Shown: piece after piece, positions 10,001-17,636 of the stretch | How positions within the stretch are numbered: the stretch's first letter is position 1 | How the letters are laid out: every line of letters begins with the position of its first letter | Source of the DNA: JAGLSB01 sp023135955 | Lineage (GTDB): Bacteria; Bacteroidota; Bacteroidia; Bacteroidales; GCA-2748055 | DNA length: 52,271 nucleotides | Direction: 5' to 3' | Assembly: GCA_030673645.1 (NCBI GenBank) | Contig: DAOVIO010000013.1 | Location: 1 to 52,271, forward strand | The notes under the pieces: model-generated | The model's database searches: none | What the model saw: only the letters and a program-made list of their open reading frames with translations | Told to the model about the DNA's origin: nothing | Position numbers and translations under genes: made by a program

Positions 10001-11213
10001 TTAATTGCTTAATGATTTCGGAACTAAATTGCTGCAAGGATGATTGCTTTATCATTTTATCGGAAATATCAGCTATACCTTTTTGGATAATATTACGGGA
10101 CTCAATTGAAGAGGTCATCTCATTAACTGCAATTGCTAACGTGCCTAATTCGTCATTGGAATTGACAATATTTCTGACAGAATAATCTCCCTTTTTGATT
10201 GTTTCGGCTACGGTACTCATGTCGACAATAGGTTCTGAAATTTTCCTCGCTATCCAAAACACAATCAGACTAATTAGCAGGGCAGAAATAGCAAAAAGAA
10301 AAGCAAGATTTTTGGCCTGAATGTGAACCGGTTCATTCACTTCAGACATATCCTGCTTTGTAATAAAACCCCATCCGGTTTCAGAAAAGGAAGTAAAGGC
10401 AGCTAAAACATCTTCACCACGATAATCTGTTGTAATTAAAATTCCCGTTTCACCATTTGCAGCTCTTACAGCAGGCTCTGCCGATATTTTAAGGTTAAGA
10501 GGGGCATTATCATAGTAGCGGAGTCTGTTTAAAGCCACGACATCTTTATTAACGATTAGAGTTTCGCCTGTATTTCCAAGGCCGACTCTGTTTTGCAGCA
10601 AGGGGTAAAGAGACTTGTTTAAAGATATCCGGGCTACCACAATACCAATTATATGGGTGTTATGTTCTAAGCAGAATACTGGTATTGAGATTATCATCTC
10701 TGGTTTATCCAATAATTCTGAGTAATATATGTCTTCCATGTAAATTTCTCCTGTTTCTAAGGGTACTGAAAAATAGGGTTCAATAGATTTATTTGTACCT
10801 TCATAAGCCATTCTTGATGAAAGTTCTACAGTTCCGGAAATGGTGTTTATAAAAAATATCTCATTATAATCGTTAAGATGTTTTGAATATCTGGATAACA
10901 ATTTTCTTGCAGTTTCTAATTTTTCAATATCTTCAGCAGATTTCGATTTCTTTTCAAAAATATTTTCCAAACACCTGATCTCATAATCTTCCGAAATAGA
11001 CTTCAGATCTCCTTGTCTTTCAGAAAACCAATGATCTAATTGTTGTACTTTCAAATCACGAATGGCGGATAGCTTATTAAATGATTCTTGATTAATCGAA
11101 TGTTTCTGCTGGTTATAAGTTATCAGAATCCCAGTTAATAAAGGCGTTAGAGCCAGAAATAGAAACCAGAATGTTAAACGGGATTGGATGGATTTGAAGG
11201 ATAGTATTTTCAT
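7098..11213 (-). CDS. Membrane hybrid sensor kinase, dCache-HAMP-GAF-HisKA-HATPase with four receivers
   Basis: Protein of 1371 aa. One membrane helix (about 13-33) and a second (about 302-322) enclose an extracytoplasmic region of about 265 aa with dCache character (motifs such as GLGNTGETLIVN and ISIPVF), followed by HAMP (about 323-375), GAF (about 390-525), a long coiled coil rich in Glu/Gln (about 540-590), HisKA with H601 in NMSHELRTP, G1 DTGIGIS, G2 GTGLGLA, and four receivers with acceptors D888, D1006, D1143 and D1302. It is the only kinase of the cluster with an external sensor, presumably for a small ligand. It lacks the 24-bp repeat insert and has a different HisKA subtype (HELRTP) from its neighbours. 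The fourth receiver is tethered by a charged Lys/Glu linker (about 1220-1250). Serial receivers imply phosphate buffering or several partners. Confidence 0.93.
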   Translation of the reverse strand: MKILSFKSIQSRLTFWFLFLALTPLLTGILITYNQQKHSINQESFNKLSAIRDLKVQQLDHWFSERQGDLKSISEDYEIRCLENIFEKKSKSAEDIEKLETARKLLSRYSKHLNDYNEIFFINTISGTVELSSRMAYEGTNKSIEPYFSVPLETGEIYMEDIYYSELLDKPEMIISIPVFCLEHNTHIIGIVVARISLNKSLYPLLQNRVGLGNTGETLIVNKDVVALNRLRYYDNAPLNLKISAEPAVRAANGETGILITTDYRGEDVLAAFTSFSETGWGFITKQDMSEVNEPVHIQAKNLAFLFAISALLISLIVFWIARKISEPIVDMSTVAETIKKGDYSVRNIVNSNDELGTLAIAVNEMTSSIESRNIIQKGIADISDKMIKQSSLQQFSSEIIKQLMEITGANMSIFYVLNEGTMQYEHFASVGANEELLKAFNANNPEGELGNAIAEKNIFYLRNIPDTTLFKFKTSAGDAIPREIITIPILVDNTVVAIISLVNIQNFRKETYDILKLSWAGINTSYSNLMVGERTRIFAESLTRSNQKLEALSEELQEQSEELKRSSDELQEQNLELETQRNQVEEANRLKSEFLSNMSHELRTPLNSINALSQVLITQAKSKLDDDENNYLEIIERNGKRLLSLINSILDLSKIEAGKMDIMPQAVSVNSLLTIIKENMQALTESSSISFNLNVDENLPHVETDEARIHQVLLNIISNAVKFTEKGSVTVSAKQDKENVIIAVKDTGIGISAEMLPHIFDEFRQLDGSSSRQYEGTGLGLAIAYKLIKVLGGNISVKSKLNEGTVFTITVPVKWQREFKPEDAIVLGTFHPKTSKKTILVVDDDPEIVSNISKYFHKSDYNTISASSGKEALILAEKHQPFAITLDIIMPEMDGWEVLQKLKDNPETKNIPVIVVSGSDDRDTGYALGAVGYINKPVNKKLLISEIKKLNRAPESVMIVDDNEFELKQMAEIIEEENINTILANSGEDCIKKLKEKVPDILVLDLLMPGMDGFQVLERIRGIPETKNLPVIIVTAKNITDREKKQLRGKVSSLIEKSDTTPRDLYQEINRILSELEEIEQALISNKNVDEKRILLVEDNLDAIVQMKTILEGENYVVDVATGGQEALDYIQHTFPDGIILDLMMPEVDGFEVLEKIRSTEATKNIPVLILTAKDLTKKDLSKLNANNIQQLIHKGDIDVESLILKVELMLVGLENEKTGGDEREVKIENRGIKEKEIKIIKRQTKKAGDLADILIVEDNMDNMTTIKAILKGKYNINEAFDGKEGLDLAQSQLPDLILLDMSLPKMAGEEVIHILKTNKETEKIPVIAVTAQAMKGDKEKIMKAGCDGYISKPVDRGELMREIGRFLSV

Positions 11214-11241
11214 CGTGTATATTTGGTTGAGTTGTTGAGTG

Positions 11242-11275
11242 GGTTTAGTTGTTTAGTAGGTTTAGTTGTTTAGTA
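11242..11275. repeat. Tandem 17-bp repeat, two copies
   Basis: Two exact adjacent copies of GGTTTAGTTGTTTAGTA (11242-11258, 11259-11275), preceded by related GTTGAGTTGTTGAGT sequence. They lie in the 135-base spacer upstream of the membrane kinase start. No coding role is visible. Confidence 0.85.
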
Positions 11276-11348
11276 GTTTTATACTTAATTTTAGTTTCAA
11301 TAATTATATATTTATTACCAAGATTCTTCATGCATTCACGCCAGTCAA

Positions 11349-12398
11349 CTACCTTCCACCTAATGCCCGAACTCTTTCTTCCAGATCTTTGATAGTTTGT
11401 TCTCTGCCAACAAAAACCAATAGGGCATTGTCGAGTTCTTTATTTTTGTCTTCCAGTTCTTTGGTTCTTTCTCTTACTAATTCTTCAAGATGTTCGCGGT
11501 GTTTTCCAAGTTCTTCTTCGGCTTCTTTACGTTCAGTAATATTGAGATGAGTTCCGCTTATCCTAAGGGGCTTACCATCCTCAGCCCATTCTGTCACTCT
11601 TCCACGTGCGTTGACCCATACCCATTTGCCATTTTTATGAGGTTGTCTAAAAACAACATCATAATAGTCCAATTCTCTGTTAAAATGTTTGTCAAGTTGG
11701 GCATTCGCTATTGGCAGATCATCGGGATGAACATTATCTATCCATGTATTAATATCTATAGGTTCTAGTTCTTTGAGTGTATATCCCATGATTTCTGCCC
11801 AACGTTCATTTAATGTCAGTTCACCTGTCGGAATATTCCATTCCCAGGTTCCGGCATTTGTGCCTTTGAGAATATCTGTAAAATTTTTTCTTTGGATTTT
11901 CAGGGAATTTTCAATCTTTTTGCTTTCTGTTAAATCCTGGTAAACGGTAACAATTTCTCCTGTCGACAATTTGTAAATATAATTTTCCCTATATCCTTGT
12001 ATCCTCTCGTCTTGGTAAACGGAAACAGGAAAATGCTCGGATTTTCCTGTTTTCCATACATTCTGAAAAACTTTAAAGAGTCCAAATTCCTTTACACCTG
12101 GAAAAGCCTTTGTCACTTTTTTACCAATTACTTTTTCTTTAGAGATTTGTTCAACTTCCTCTGCCATCGAATTAAATTCAGTAATAATAAAGTCCTCACC
12201 ATTGTTGAATGATTTATATACTACTACGCAACTTGCTGTACTTTTAATAATTCCTTTGTATCTTTCTTCGGTTTCTTTTAGGGCTTCCAAAGTCTTAAGA
12301 TGTTCTTTCTCCAAACTTTTAAGTTCAGAAAATTTAGTTCTTAGTTTATTTATCTCTTCTATGAGCTGTTCTCGGGTTTTGTTATTTAGTTTTCCCAT
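11349..12398 (-). CDS. PAS-PAS coiled-coil protein without kinase domain
   Basis: Protein of 349 aa: an N-terminal coiled coil (about 5-42), a PAS (about 45-158), a second PAS of PAS_3 type (about 170-290, with NAGTWEWN and HPDDLP motifs), and a C-terminal helical segment (about 293-349) ending in a FVGREQTIKDLEERV motif. That segment commonly links PAS domains to kinases or receivers, but here the frame stops. No H box, ATPase or receiver is present. The second PAS is very close to the second PAS of the kinase at 12522-15398, and both proteins start with the same K-x-R/K-x-QL-x-EI coiled coil. So this is either a free-standing sensor subunit for a neighbouring kinase or a kinase that lost its C-terminal half. 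The frame is clean, with no obvious frameshifted remnant downstream. Confidence 0.85.
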   Translation of the reverse strand: MGKLNNKTREQLIEEINKLRTKFSELKSLEKEHLKTLEALKETEERYKGIIKSTASCVVVYKSFNNGEDFIITEFNSMAEEVEQISKEKVIGKKVTKAFPGVKEFGLFKVFQNVWKTGKSEHFPVSVYQDERIQGYRENYIYKLSTGEIVTVYQDLTESKKIENSLKIQRKNFTDILKGTNAGTWEWNIPTGELTLNERWAEIMGYTLKELEPIDINTWIDNVHPDDLPIANAQLDKHFNRELDYYDVVFRQPHKNGKWVWVNARGRVTEWAEDGKPLRISGTHLNITERKEAEEELGKHREHLEELVRERTKELEDKNKELDNALLVFVGREQTIKDLEERVRALGGR

Positions 12399-12521
12399 CT
12401 TTTATTTTTTTGTCAATAGCTCCTTTTAGTCGTTGTTTATCTTCTTTAATTCGTTGAGCTCTCATCCTTTGGCCGATACATTCAGGCATTAGGAAAATAC
12501 CTTAACATCAATCCACCTAAT

Positions 12522-15398
12522 CTAATTTCTAAAATACTTATCAATCTTCTCCATTAACTCCTTTTTATTAATAGGTTTCGCAATATAATCATTACATCCG
12601 ACCTCTATTGCTTTTTCACGATCTCCTGTTAAAGAGTATGCTGTTTGTGCGATTATTATTACATCTTTATTAAATTCGCGGATTTTCAGTGTAGCTTCAT
12701 AGCCACCCATTTCCGGCATTTTGATATCCATCAAAATCAAATCAATATCTTTGTTTTCTCTGCAAAGTTCTATCGTTTCATTTCCATTTTTTGCATGCAG
12801 TATTTTTTTGCTTATATCTTCAACTAAAGCATCAAGGTAAATTTCGGAGGTTTCGTCGTCTTCTGCAATGAGTATATTTAGTTTTTCGAGTTTATTATTT
12901 GATTCTGTAACTAAAAAGACGTCTTGTTCGGTATATCTTGCATTAACTTGATTCTGGTAAGGTATTGCAAAATGAAATGTAGAACCAACTCCAATCTCTG
13001 ATTCCAGCCAGATTTTTCCGCCAAGCATATCCAAATAAGCTTTTGTAATTGTCAATCCTAAACCAGCCCCTTCGTAATTGCTGGATAAACTTTGATCGGC
13101 CTGAACAAATCGTTGGAAGACTGCCTCTTGTTTGTCTTCTGCAATGCCAATACCAGTATCTTTTACATAAAACCTTAGTTCGGAAGAAGAATCGGTATCC
13201 ACATTCTCGATAGTCTCAGTACTTGATGAATTAATTGATTCATCCCCTGAACATACTTTTTCAGAGTCTTCGGTTGCTGAGCTAGTCGAAGCAGTCAAAG
13301 AATAACCAAATTCTATGCTGCCATACAGGGTATATTTGATAGCGTTTTTTAAAAGATTGGTAAGAATTGCAAATAGTTTTTCGCGATCTGATTCAATAAC
13401 AGCTTGTAGGTGGGGTAGAGCAACATTGTAAGAAAGGCTCAATCCTTTTCTTTTGGCTTCGGGTTTGAAGAAGGTATGAAGATATTCTAATTGCTCGTTA
13501 ATATTAACTTCCGAAATAGTAAGCTTCATTTGACCCGCTTCTACTTTCGAAATATCTACTAAATCATTGATAATGTTAAGCATTCGTTTTCCACTCGACT
13601 CAATTATATCAATGTATTTTTGCTGTTTCATACCTTTAAGTCCGGGTTGTTTTAAAAGGCTCGCAAAGCCCAATATACCATTCATAGGTGTACGAATCTC
13701 ATGACTCATATTAGCCAGGAAGGCTGATTTTAAGCGATCTGATTCCTCTGCTTTCTCTTTGGAAACAATTAATTCCGCCTGGGCTTTTTTACTTTCTGTT
13801 ATATTACGTACTATAATAACCAAGCCTTTTCGGGAATTATCTTCGTTAAATAGCGGAACCTTAATAACATCATAAGTATTAATTTGGCCATCAGGCATTG
13901 TTAAAATTTCTTCTGCCTTAGAGATTGTTTTATTTTGCCATACAATTTCGTTTGTTTCTTCGCATGATAAAAGAGATTCTTTGTAGAAATTTGAATTATT
14001 TGCCAGTTCACGATCAGTTTTACCTTTAAAATCTGTATTTGTTAAATCAAATAATTCTAAACCTGATCTGTTTGCCTCTATCCATTTTCCGGCACCATCT
14101 TTAAAAAATATTGCATCAGGTGAAGCGTTAATTAAAGTTTTTAAACGTTGCTCGCTTTCTCTCAGTGCCGTAATATCTTCTTTAACAGCAAGGTAATTAG
14201 TAATTTTTCCCTTGTCACTTTTTATAGGAGTAATTGTTACTTGCTCCCAAAACAATTTTCCAGATTTTGTTTTGTTATGAAATTCGCCTGTCCAGATTTT
14301 TCCTGCTGAAATTGTTTGCCACATTTCAGTATAATATTCTTTAGATTGGGTGCCTGCTTTTAAAATTCGCGGGGTTTTTCCCAAAGCTTCTTCAGCTGTA
14401 TAGCCTGTAAGTTCAGTAAATTTGGGATTAGTATATTCAATATTGCCTTCTTTATTTGTTATAACTATTGTGTTAGCACTTTGTTCTACTGCAGTCGAAA
14501 GTTTCTTTATCTCTTCTTCGGCTTGCATTCTATCTGTTATATCAAGATGTGTCCCGCTCATTAAAAGGGGTTCCCCATCTTCAGACCATTCAATTACTTT
14601 TCCTCGTGCATTCACCCAGACCCATTTGTTCTCTTTGTGTGGCTGTCTGAAAATAACATCATAATAATCTGTTTCTTTATTGAAGACTTTATCCAGTAAT
14701 TTATTTGCCGAAGGCAGATCGTCAGGATGAACATGATTTATCCAGGTGTTAATATCTGTAGGTTCTAATTCTTCAAGAGTATAGCCAATTATTTCTGCCC
14801 ATCGCTCATTTAGTAATACCTCACCTGTTTGAACATTCCATTCCCATGTTCCGGCATTTGTGCCTTCGAGAATATCAGCAATTCTTTGGCTTTGCTTCTT
14901 TAGCAAACCTTCTACTTCTTTCCGATCAGTAATATCACGGTAATTAAGGACAATAGAATTTATACTGGGTGAATTAAGAAGATTCTTTGCAGTTCCTTCG
15001 TAGTGATGCCAGGTTTTGTCCTTATGAAGAAATCTGAAATTAATCTGCTCAATTTTTTCTGGTTTTTGCAGAAGATTTGCCAATTGTTGAGATAAATGAT
15101 CGTGATCATCAGGATGAAGTAGTTCAAAAGCATTTTTGCCAATCCGTTCTCCAATGTCATATCCCATTGCTCTTGTATAAGATGGACTTTGATAAATATT
15201 ATTTCCTTTACTGTCCATTGTAGATATTACATCGCTGGCGTTTTCAATTAAAGTTCTGAAATACCCTTCACTTTCAGGCATTGCCACCTCTACTTGCTTG
15301 TGCTTAATTTCTGATTGCTCAAGTTCAGTAATTTTGACTTTTAATTGATCTATTTCCTTTAGAAGTTGATCCTTTGTTTTAGTATTTAGATCTTTCAT
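12522..15398 (-). CDS. Soluble hybrid sensor kinase, PAS x4-HisKA-HATPase-REC
   Basis: I use the MKDLNTKTKDQLL start (15398), which aligns with the start of the PAS protein at 12398. The ten codons further upstream derive from a spacer repeat. In this numbering: coiled coil (about 5-40), four PAS domains (about 45-160, 170-290, 295-410, 415-535), HisKA with H566 in NMSHEIRTP, N box, a loop of about 40 residues rich in Ser/Glu (about 700-740) that includes one copy of the 24-bp repeat, G1 DTGIGIA, G2 GAGLGLT, and a C-terminal receiver with D891. There is no membrane segment and no N-terminal receiver, unlike the two kinases at the other end of the cluster. The kinase core nevertheless matches theirs closely, so the three form one paralogous family with swapped input domains. 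Confidence 0.92.
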   Translation of the reverse strand: MKDLNTKTKDQLLKEIDQLKVKITELEQSEIKHKQVEVAMPESEGYFRTLIENASDVISTMDSKGNNIYQSPSYTRAMGYDIGERIGKNAFELLHPDDHDHLSQQLANLLQKPEKIEQINFRFLHKDKTWHHYEGTAKNLLNSPSINSIVLNYRDITDRKEVEGLLKKQSQRIADILEGTNAGTWEWNVQTGEVLLNERWAEIIGYTLEELEPTDINTWINHVHPDDLPSANKLLDKVFNKETDYYDVIFRQPHKENKWVWVNARGKVIEWSEDGEPLLMSGTHLDITDRMQAEEEIKKLSTAVEQSANTIVITNKEGNIEYTNPKFTELTGYTAEEALGKTPRILKAGTQSKEYYTEMWQTISAGKIWTGEFHNKTKSGKLFWEQVTITPIKSDKGKITNYLAVKEDITALRESEQRLKTLINASPDAIFFKDGAGKWIEANRSGLELFDLTNTDFKGKTDRELANNSNFYKESLLSCEETNEIVWQNKTISKAEEILTMPDGQINTYDVIKVPLFNEDNSRKGLVIIVRNITESKKAQAELIVSKEKAEESDRLKSAFLANMSHEIRTPMNGILGFASLLKQPGLKGMKQQKYIDIIESSGKRMLNIINDLVDISKVEAGQMKLTISEVNINEQLEYLHTFFKPEAKRKGLSLSYNVALPHLQAVIESDREKLFAILTNLLKNAIKYTLYGSIEFGYSLTASTSSATEDSEKVCSGDESINSSSTETIENVDTDSSSELRFYVKDTGIGIAEDKQEAVFQRFVQADQSLSSNYEGAGLGLTITKAYLDMLGGKIWLESEIGVGSTFHFAIPYQNQVNARYTEQDVFLVTESNNKLEKLNILIAEDDETSEIYLDALVEDISKKILHAKNGNETIELCRENKDIDLILMDIKMPEMGGYEATLKIREFNKDVIIIAQTAYSLTGDREKAIEVGCNDYIAKPINKKELMEKIDKYFRN
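13271..13294 (-). repeat. Single copy of the 24-bp repeat inside a histidine kinase
   Basis: One unit (forward strand GGTTGCTGAGCTAGTCGAAG at its core) is read in frame as STSSATED in the N-box to G1 loop. It sits at the same domain position as the expanded copies at 900-956 and 3450-3562. Beside it (13180-13265) is a Ser/Glu-rich stretch that is not itself a repeat. Confidence 0.8.
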
Positions 15399-15420
15399 AT
15401 TATTTATTATCATTATGTTT

Positions 15421-15530
15421 GGCATCATTTGCCAATGGGCATCATTTACTTTGTATCATTTTGTACCTAGCACATCATTAGGTTGTCATTTACGCTTCGT
15501 GTTATTTGCTCTGCTTGATCCATTTGCTTT
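15421..15530. repeat. Degenerate ATCATTTGCY / GTCATTTACGCTTCG repeats
   Basis: The spacer between the methyltransferase gene and the next kinase is made largely of decayed direct copies of a TCATTT unit spaced about 15-25 bases apart, such as GTCATTTACGCTTCGTG near 15485. They overlap the unused upstream methionines of the kinase frame. This is the same family as at 2661-2768 and 6870-6935. Confidence 0.6.
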
Positions 15531-15575
15531 GTTTCTTTTTATACTGCATTAGCTCAAAGGCCACCAATGACCTTC

Positions 15576-16418
15576 TCAATGACCAACCTTCCTATAAATC
15601 TTACAACAACTATTATCCCTCTGTAATTTATTCTTAAACTCATCTCCCGGTACTTCTGATTCACCCAGAATAAGGTATCCATTTGGATTCAGAGACTTAT
15701 AAAGTTTATTGAAAATAATTTTTTGATGGTCCAGGTCAAAATATATCAATACATTCCGGCATAAAACAATATCGAATCCTCCGAAAATACTTTCAGGCGG
15801 CACCATATGTTTTTTATCCAGCAAATCGAAAAACGAGAATTGAACCTTTTTCTTTATTTCCTGATCTAATACATAATTTTCTGCATCTCTTGTGAAATAT
15901 TTTTTATAGATTCCGTATTTGACTCTTTTGACACTGTCAAAACCATAAATACCTTCGGATGCAAGTTTTATGGCTTTTTTATCCAGGTCGGTAGCAAAAA
16001 TATTCAGATTAAGTGAGTCCTCTTCCATGCTGGTAAGTTCATTAATAATAATTGCAAGAGAATAGGGCTCTTCACCATAGGAACATCCTGCCGACCATAT
16101 CCGGAGACTGTTATCATTTGCTTTAATTTTTTCATAATACAGGTCTGGCAATAGTATTTTTCTAATGTATTCCCAGGTTAAAGAGTTTCTGAAAAAGCGA
16201 CTTACATTAATGGTGAAAACATTGATAAGATGATCCGATTCATCGGGATTATAATTCAGATATTCAAGATAATCTGAAAGGTTTTTGCAGCTAGTGCTGT
16301 ACATTCTTTTTTGTATCCTCCGCTCAAGCATTGAGCTTCGATATCCAGAAAAGTCGAAACCTCGTTTTTCTTCAAGTAGATGTAAAATATTTTTGAGTGT
16401 GGGATTAATTATTTCCAT
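15576..16418 (-). CDS. cheR: CheR-type SAM-dependent protein methyltransferase
   Basis: Protein of 280 aa with the two CheR parts: an all-alpha N-terminal domain (about 5-75, with the SSMLERRIQKRM patch) and a SAM-binding Rossmann domain (about 80-275) with motif I WSAGCSYGEEPYSLAI (108-123), the acidic ATDLD motif, and LCRNVLIYF, typical of the family. CheR transfers methyl from S-adenosylmethionine to glutamates of chemoreceptors. No cheB, cheA, cheW or methyl-accepting protein is in the window, and the gene heads a run of hybrid kinases on the same strand. Its target could therefore be a kinase or coiled-coil partner rather than a classical chemoreceptor; that part is inference. The length equals a stand-alone CheR, with no TPR extension. 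Confidence 0.9.
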   Translation of the reverse strand: MEIINPTLKNILHLLEEKRGFDFSGYRSSMLERRIQKRMYSTSCKNLSDYLEYLNYNPDESDHLINVFTINVSRFFRNSLTWEYIRKILLPDLYYEKIKANDNSLRIWSAGCSYGEEPYSLAIIINELTSMEEDSLNLNIFATDLDKKAIKLASEGIYGFDSVKRVKYGIYKKYFTRDAENYVLDQEIKKKVQFSFFDLLDKKHMVPPESIFGGFDIVLCRNVLIYFDLDHQKIIFNKLYKSLNPNGYLILGESEVPGDEFKNKLQRDNSCCKIYRKVGH

Positions 16419-16945
16419 TTATCGTTGTACGTTGATAACTAGTATTGGTTGTGATTTTGGCAGGGTAAATTCAAAAATGGTTAACAGGCAAGTAAGCTTG
16501 TATATTTTAGATGTATTGGTGTAGTAAAGAATGAGCTTTTTTATTTTATTGCTAAAATAAATTTAGCTTTGTTGGTCTTTTCCTGTTTTCCGAAAAAGAC
16601 ACCCGAAAATCAAAATAATAAGGCCTGGCTGGGAGCCGCCAAGACGAAGCAATCTCGTATTCTTTGCAGTTGCTCGATTCACAGTAAATGTAAACCAATG
16701 AGGCAAATACAGATCCATTAAAAGATAATCAGTTTCTACTCTGCCTTCAATTTCTGATGGCACTGATATCAATATTGCCCACATTTAATTTTTGGATATA
16801 TCTATAATCTGTAGAACAGATAGAGAATCGCTATAAGCAACAATTCCATTCTTGTCCTTATCGTCAACCAATAATTTCTGAATGATTTCATAGTATTTCC
16901 CTGAAAGGCAGTTTATTCTGTTCACGCCAACCAGTACAGATCCTT
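16419..16945. other. Long gene-poor interval with decayed coding and repeat traces
   Basis: This 527-base gap lies between the rubrerythrin and CheR genes. The minus strand holds a 46-residue frame at 16785-16925 (described separately) and then a 73-codon frame (16563-16784) that I do not accept as a gene. The stretch GACGAAGCAATCTCG (about 16643-16657) resembles a palindromic repeat motif I recall from intergenic DNA of many bacteria. The rest is AT-rich, and I see no convincing promoter or terminator. Confidence 0.5.
16785..16925 (-). other. Possible gene remnant with one EF-hand/dockerin-like loop
   Basis: A short minus-strand frame (46 codons from a GTG, no good start) just after the rubrerythrin stop reads naturally. 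It contains DKDKNGIVAYSD followed by SLSVLQ, which fits the DxDxNGxVxxxD calcium loop plus helix of dockerin/EF-hand repeats. It may be the decayed end of a secreted protein. Without a start, upstream body or homologue comparison, this is only a suggestion. Confidence 0.25.
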
Positions 16946-17524
16946 TTAGTAATTATCTTCTCTTACTTGCATATATGCTTTAGGATGTAAGCAAGCGGGA
17001 CAATTTTCCAATGCTTTTAGCGATTCATATACATAACCACAATTCAAACATTTCCACCAAACTTTCCCATCCTTAATAAATACTTTATCTTCTGAAATAT
17101 TTTGTAATAGTTTCAAAAATCTTCGTTCATGTTCTGCCTCAACTTTTGCAATCATTTTGAATGCCGTTGCTACTTCTTTAAATCCTTCTTCTTTTGCTAT
17201 TTCTGCAAATTCGGGATACAGCAATGTCCATTCTTCATTTTCGCCCTCGGCAGCAGCTTTTAAATTTTCTGCTGTAGTGCCAATTACTCCGGCGGGAAAG
17301 CTGGCTGTAATTTCTGTCATTCCACCACCCAGAAATTTAAAAAAACGTTTTGCATGTTCTTTTTCCTGATCGGCTGTTTCCTGGAAAATGGCTGCGATTT
17401 GAACGTAACCTTCCTTTTTTGCTACACTTGCGAAGAATTCATAGCGATTTCTGGCTTGTGATTCGCCTGCGAAAGATTTTAGTAAATTTTGTTCTGTTCT
17501 TGTTCCTATTAATGAGTTTATCAT
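16946..17524 (-). CDS. rbr: Rubrerythrin
   Basis: Non-haem iron protein of 192 aa that reduces hydrogen peroxide in the cytoplasm of anaerobes and microaerophiles. The N-terminal four-helix ferritin-like domain (about 1-145) has the expected Glu-rich helices (GESQARNRYEFFA, ETADQEKEHAKRF, EAEHERRF) that ligate the di-iron site. The C-terminal rubredoxin-like domain has its four iron-binding cysteines C159, C162, C175 and C178 (CLNCGY...CPACLHP). Length is normal for the family. The gene is preceded by the terminator of the TlpA-like gene, so it is probably transcribed alone. The electron donor is not in the window. Confidence 0.95.
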   Translation of the reverse strand: MINSLIGTRTEQNLLKSFAGESQARNRYEFFASVAKKEGYVQIAAIFQETADQEKEHAKRFFKFLGGGMTEITASFPAGVIGTTAENLKAAAEGENEEWTLLYPEFAEIAKEEGFKEVATAFKMIAKVEAEHERRFLKLLQNISEDKVFIKDGKVWWKCLNCGYVYESLKALENCPACLHPKAYMQVREDNY

Positions 17525-17585
17525 AGTGAATATATTTTTATGTTAAACTTACATAATTTTTGCAGGGTTTTTCTGAAATCTTTAT

Positions 17586-17618
17586 AAAAAAAGCCGCTCC
17601 AATTGATTGAAGCGGCTT
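17586..17618 (-). terminator. Rho-independent terminator after the TlpA-like gene
   Basis: On the minus strand AAGCCGCT (17618-17611) pairs with AGCGGCTT (17598-17591) around a 12-base loop and is followed by a run of T. It ends the transcript of the gene at 17637-18215 and separates it from rubrerythrin. Confidence 0.9.
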
Positions 17619-17636
17619 AAAATGAGTCAGTATATT

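Noticed and set aside
16563..16784. 73-codon minus-strand frame starting MWAILISVP
   Set aside because: Its second half overlaps sequence resembling a dispersed palindromic repeat, it has no family resemblance I recognise, and its composition is unlike neighbouring genes.
17586..17618. Plus-strand terminator
   Set aside because: The T-run follows the hairpin only on the minus strand, matching the upstream TlpA-like gene.
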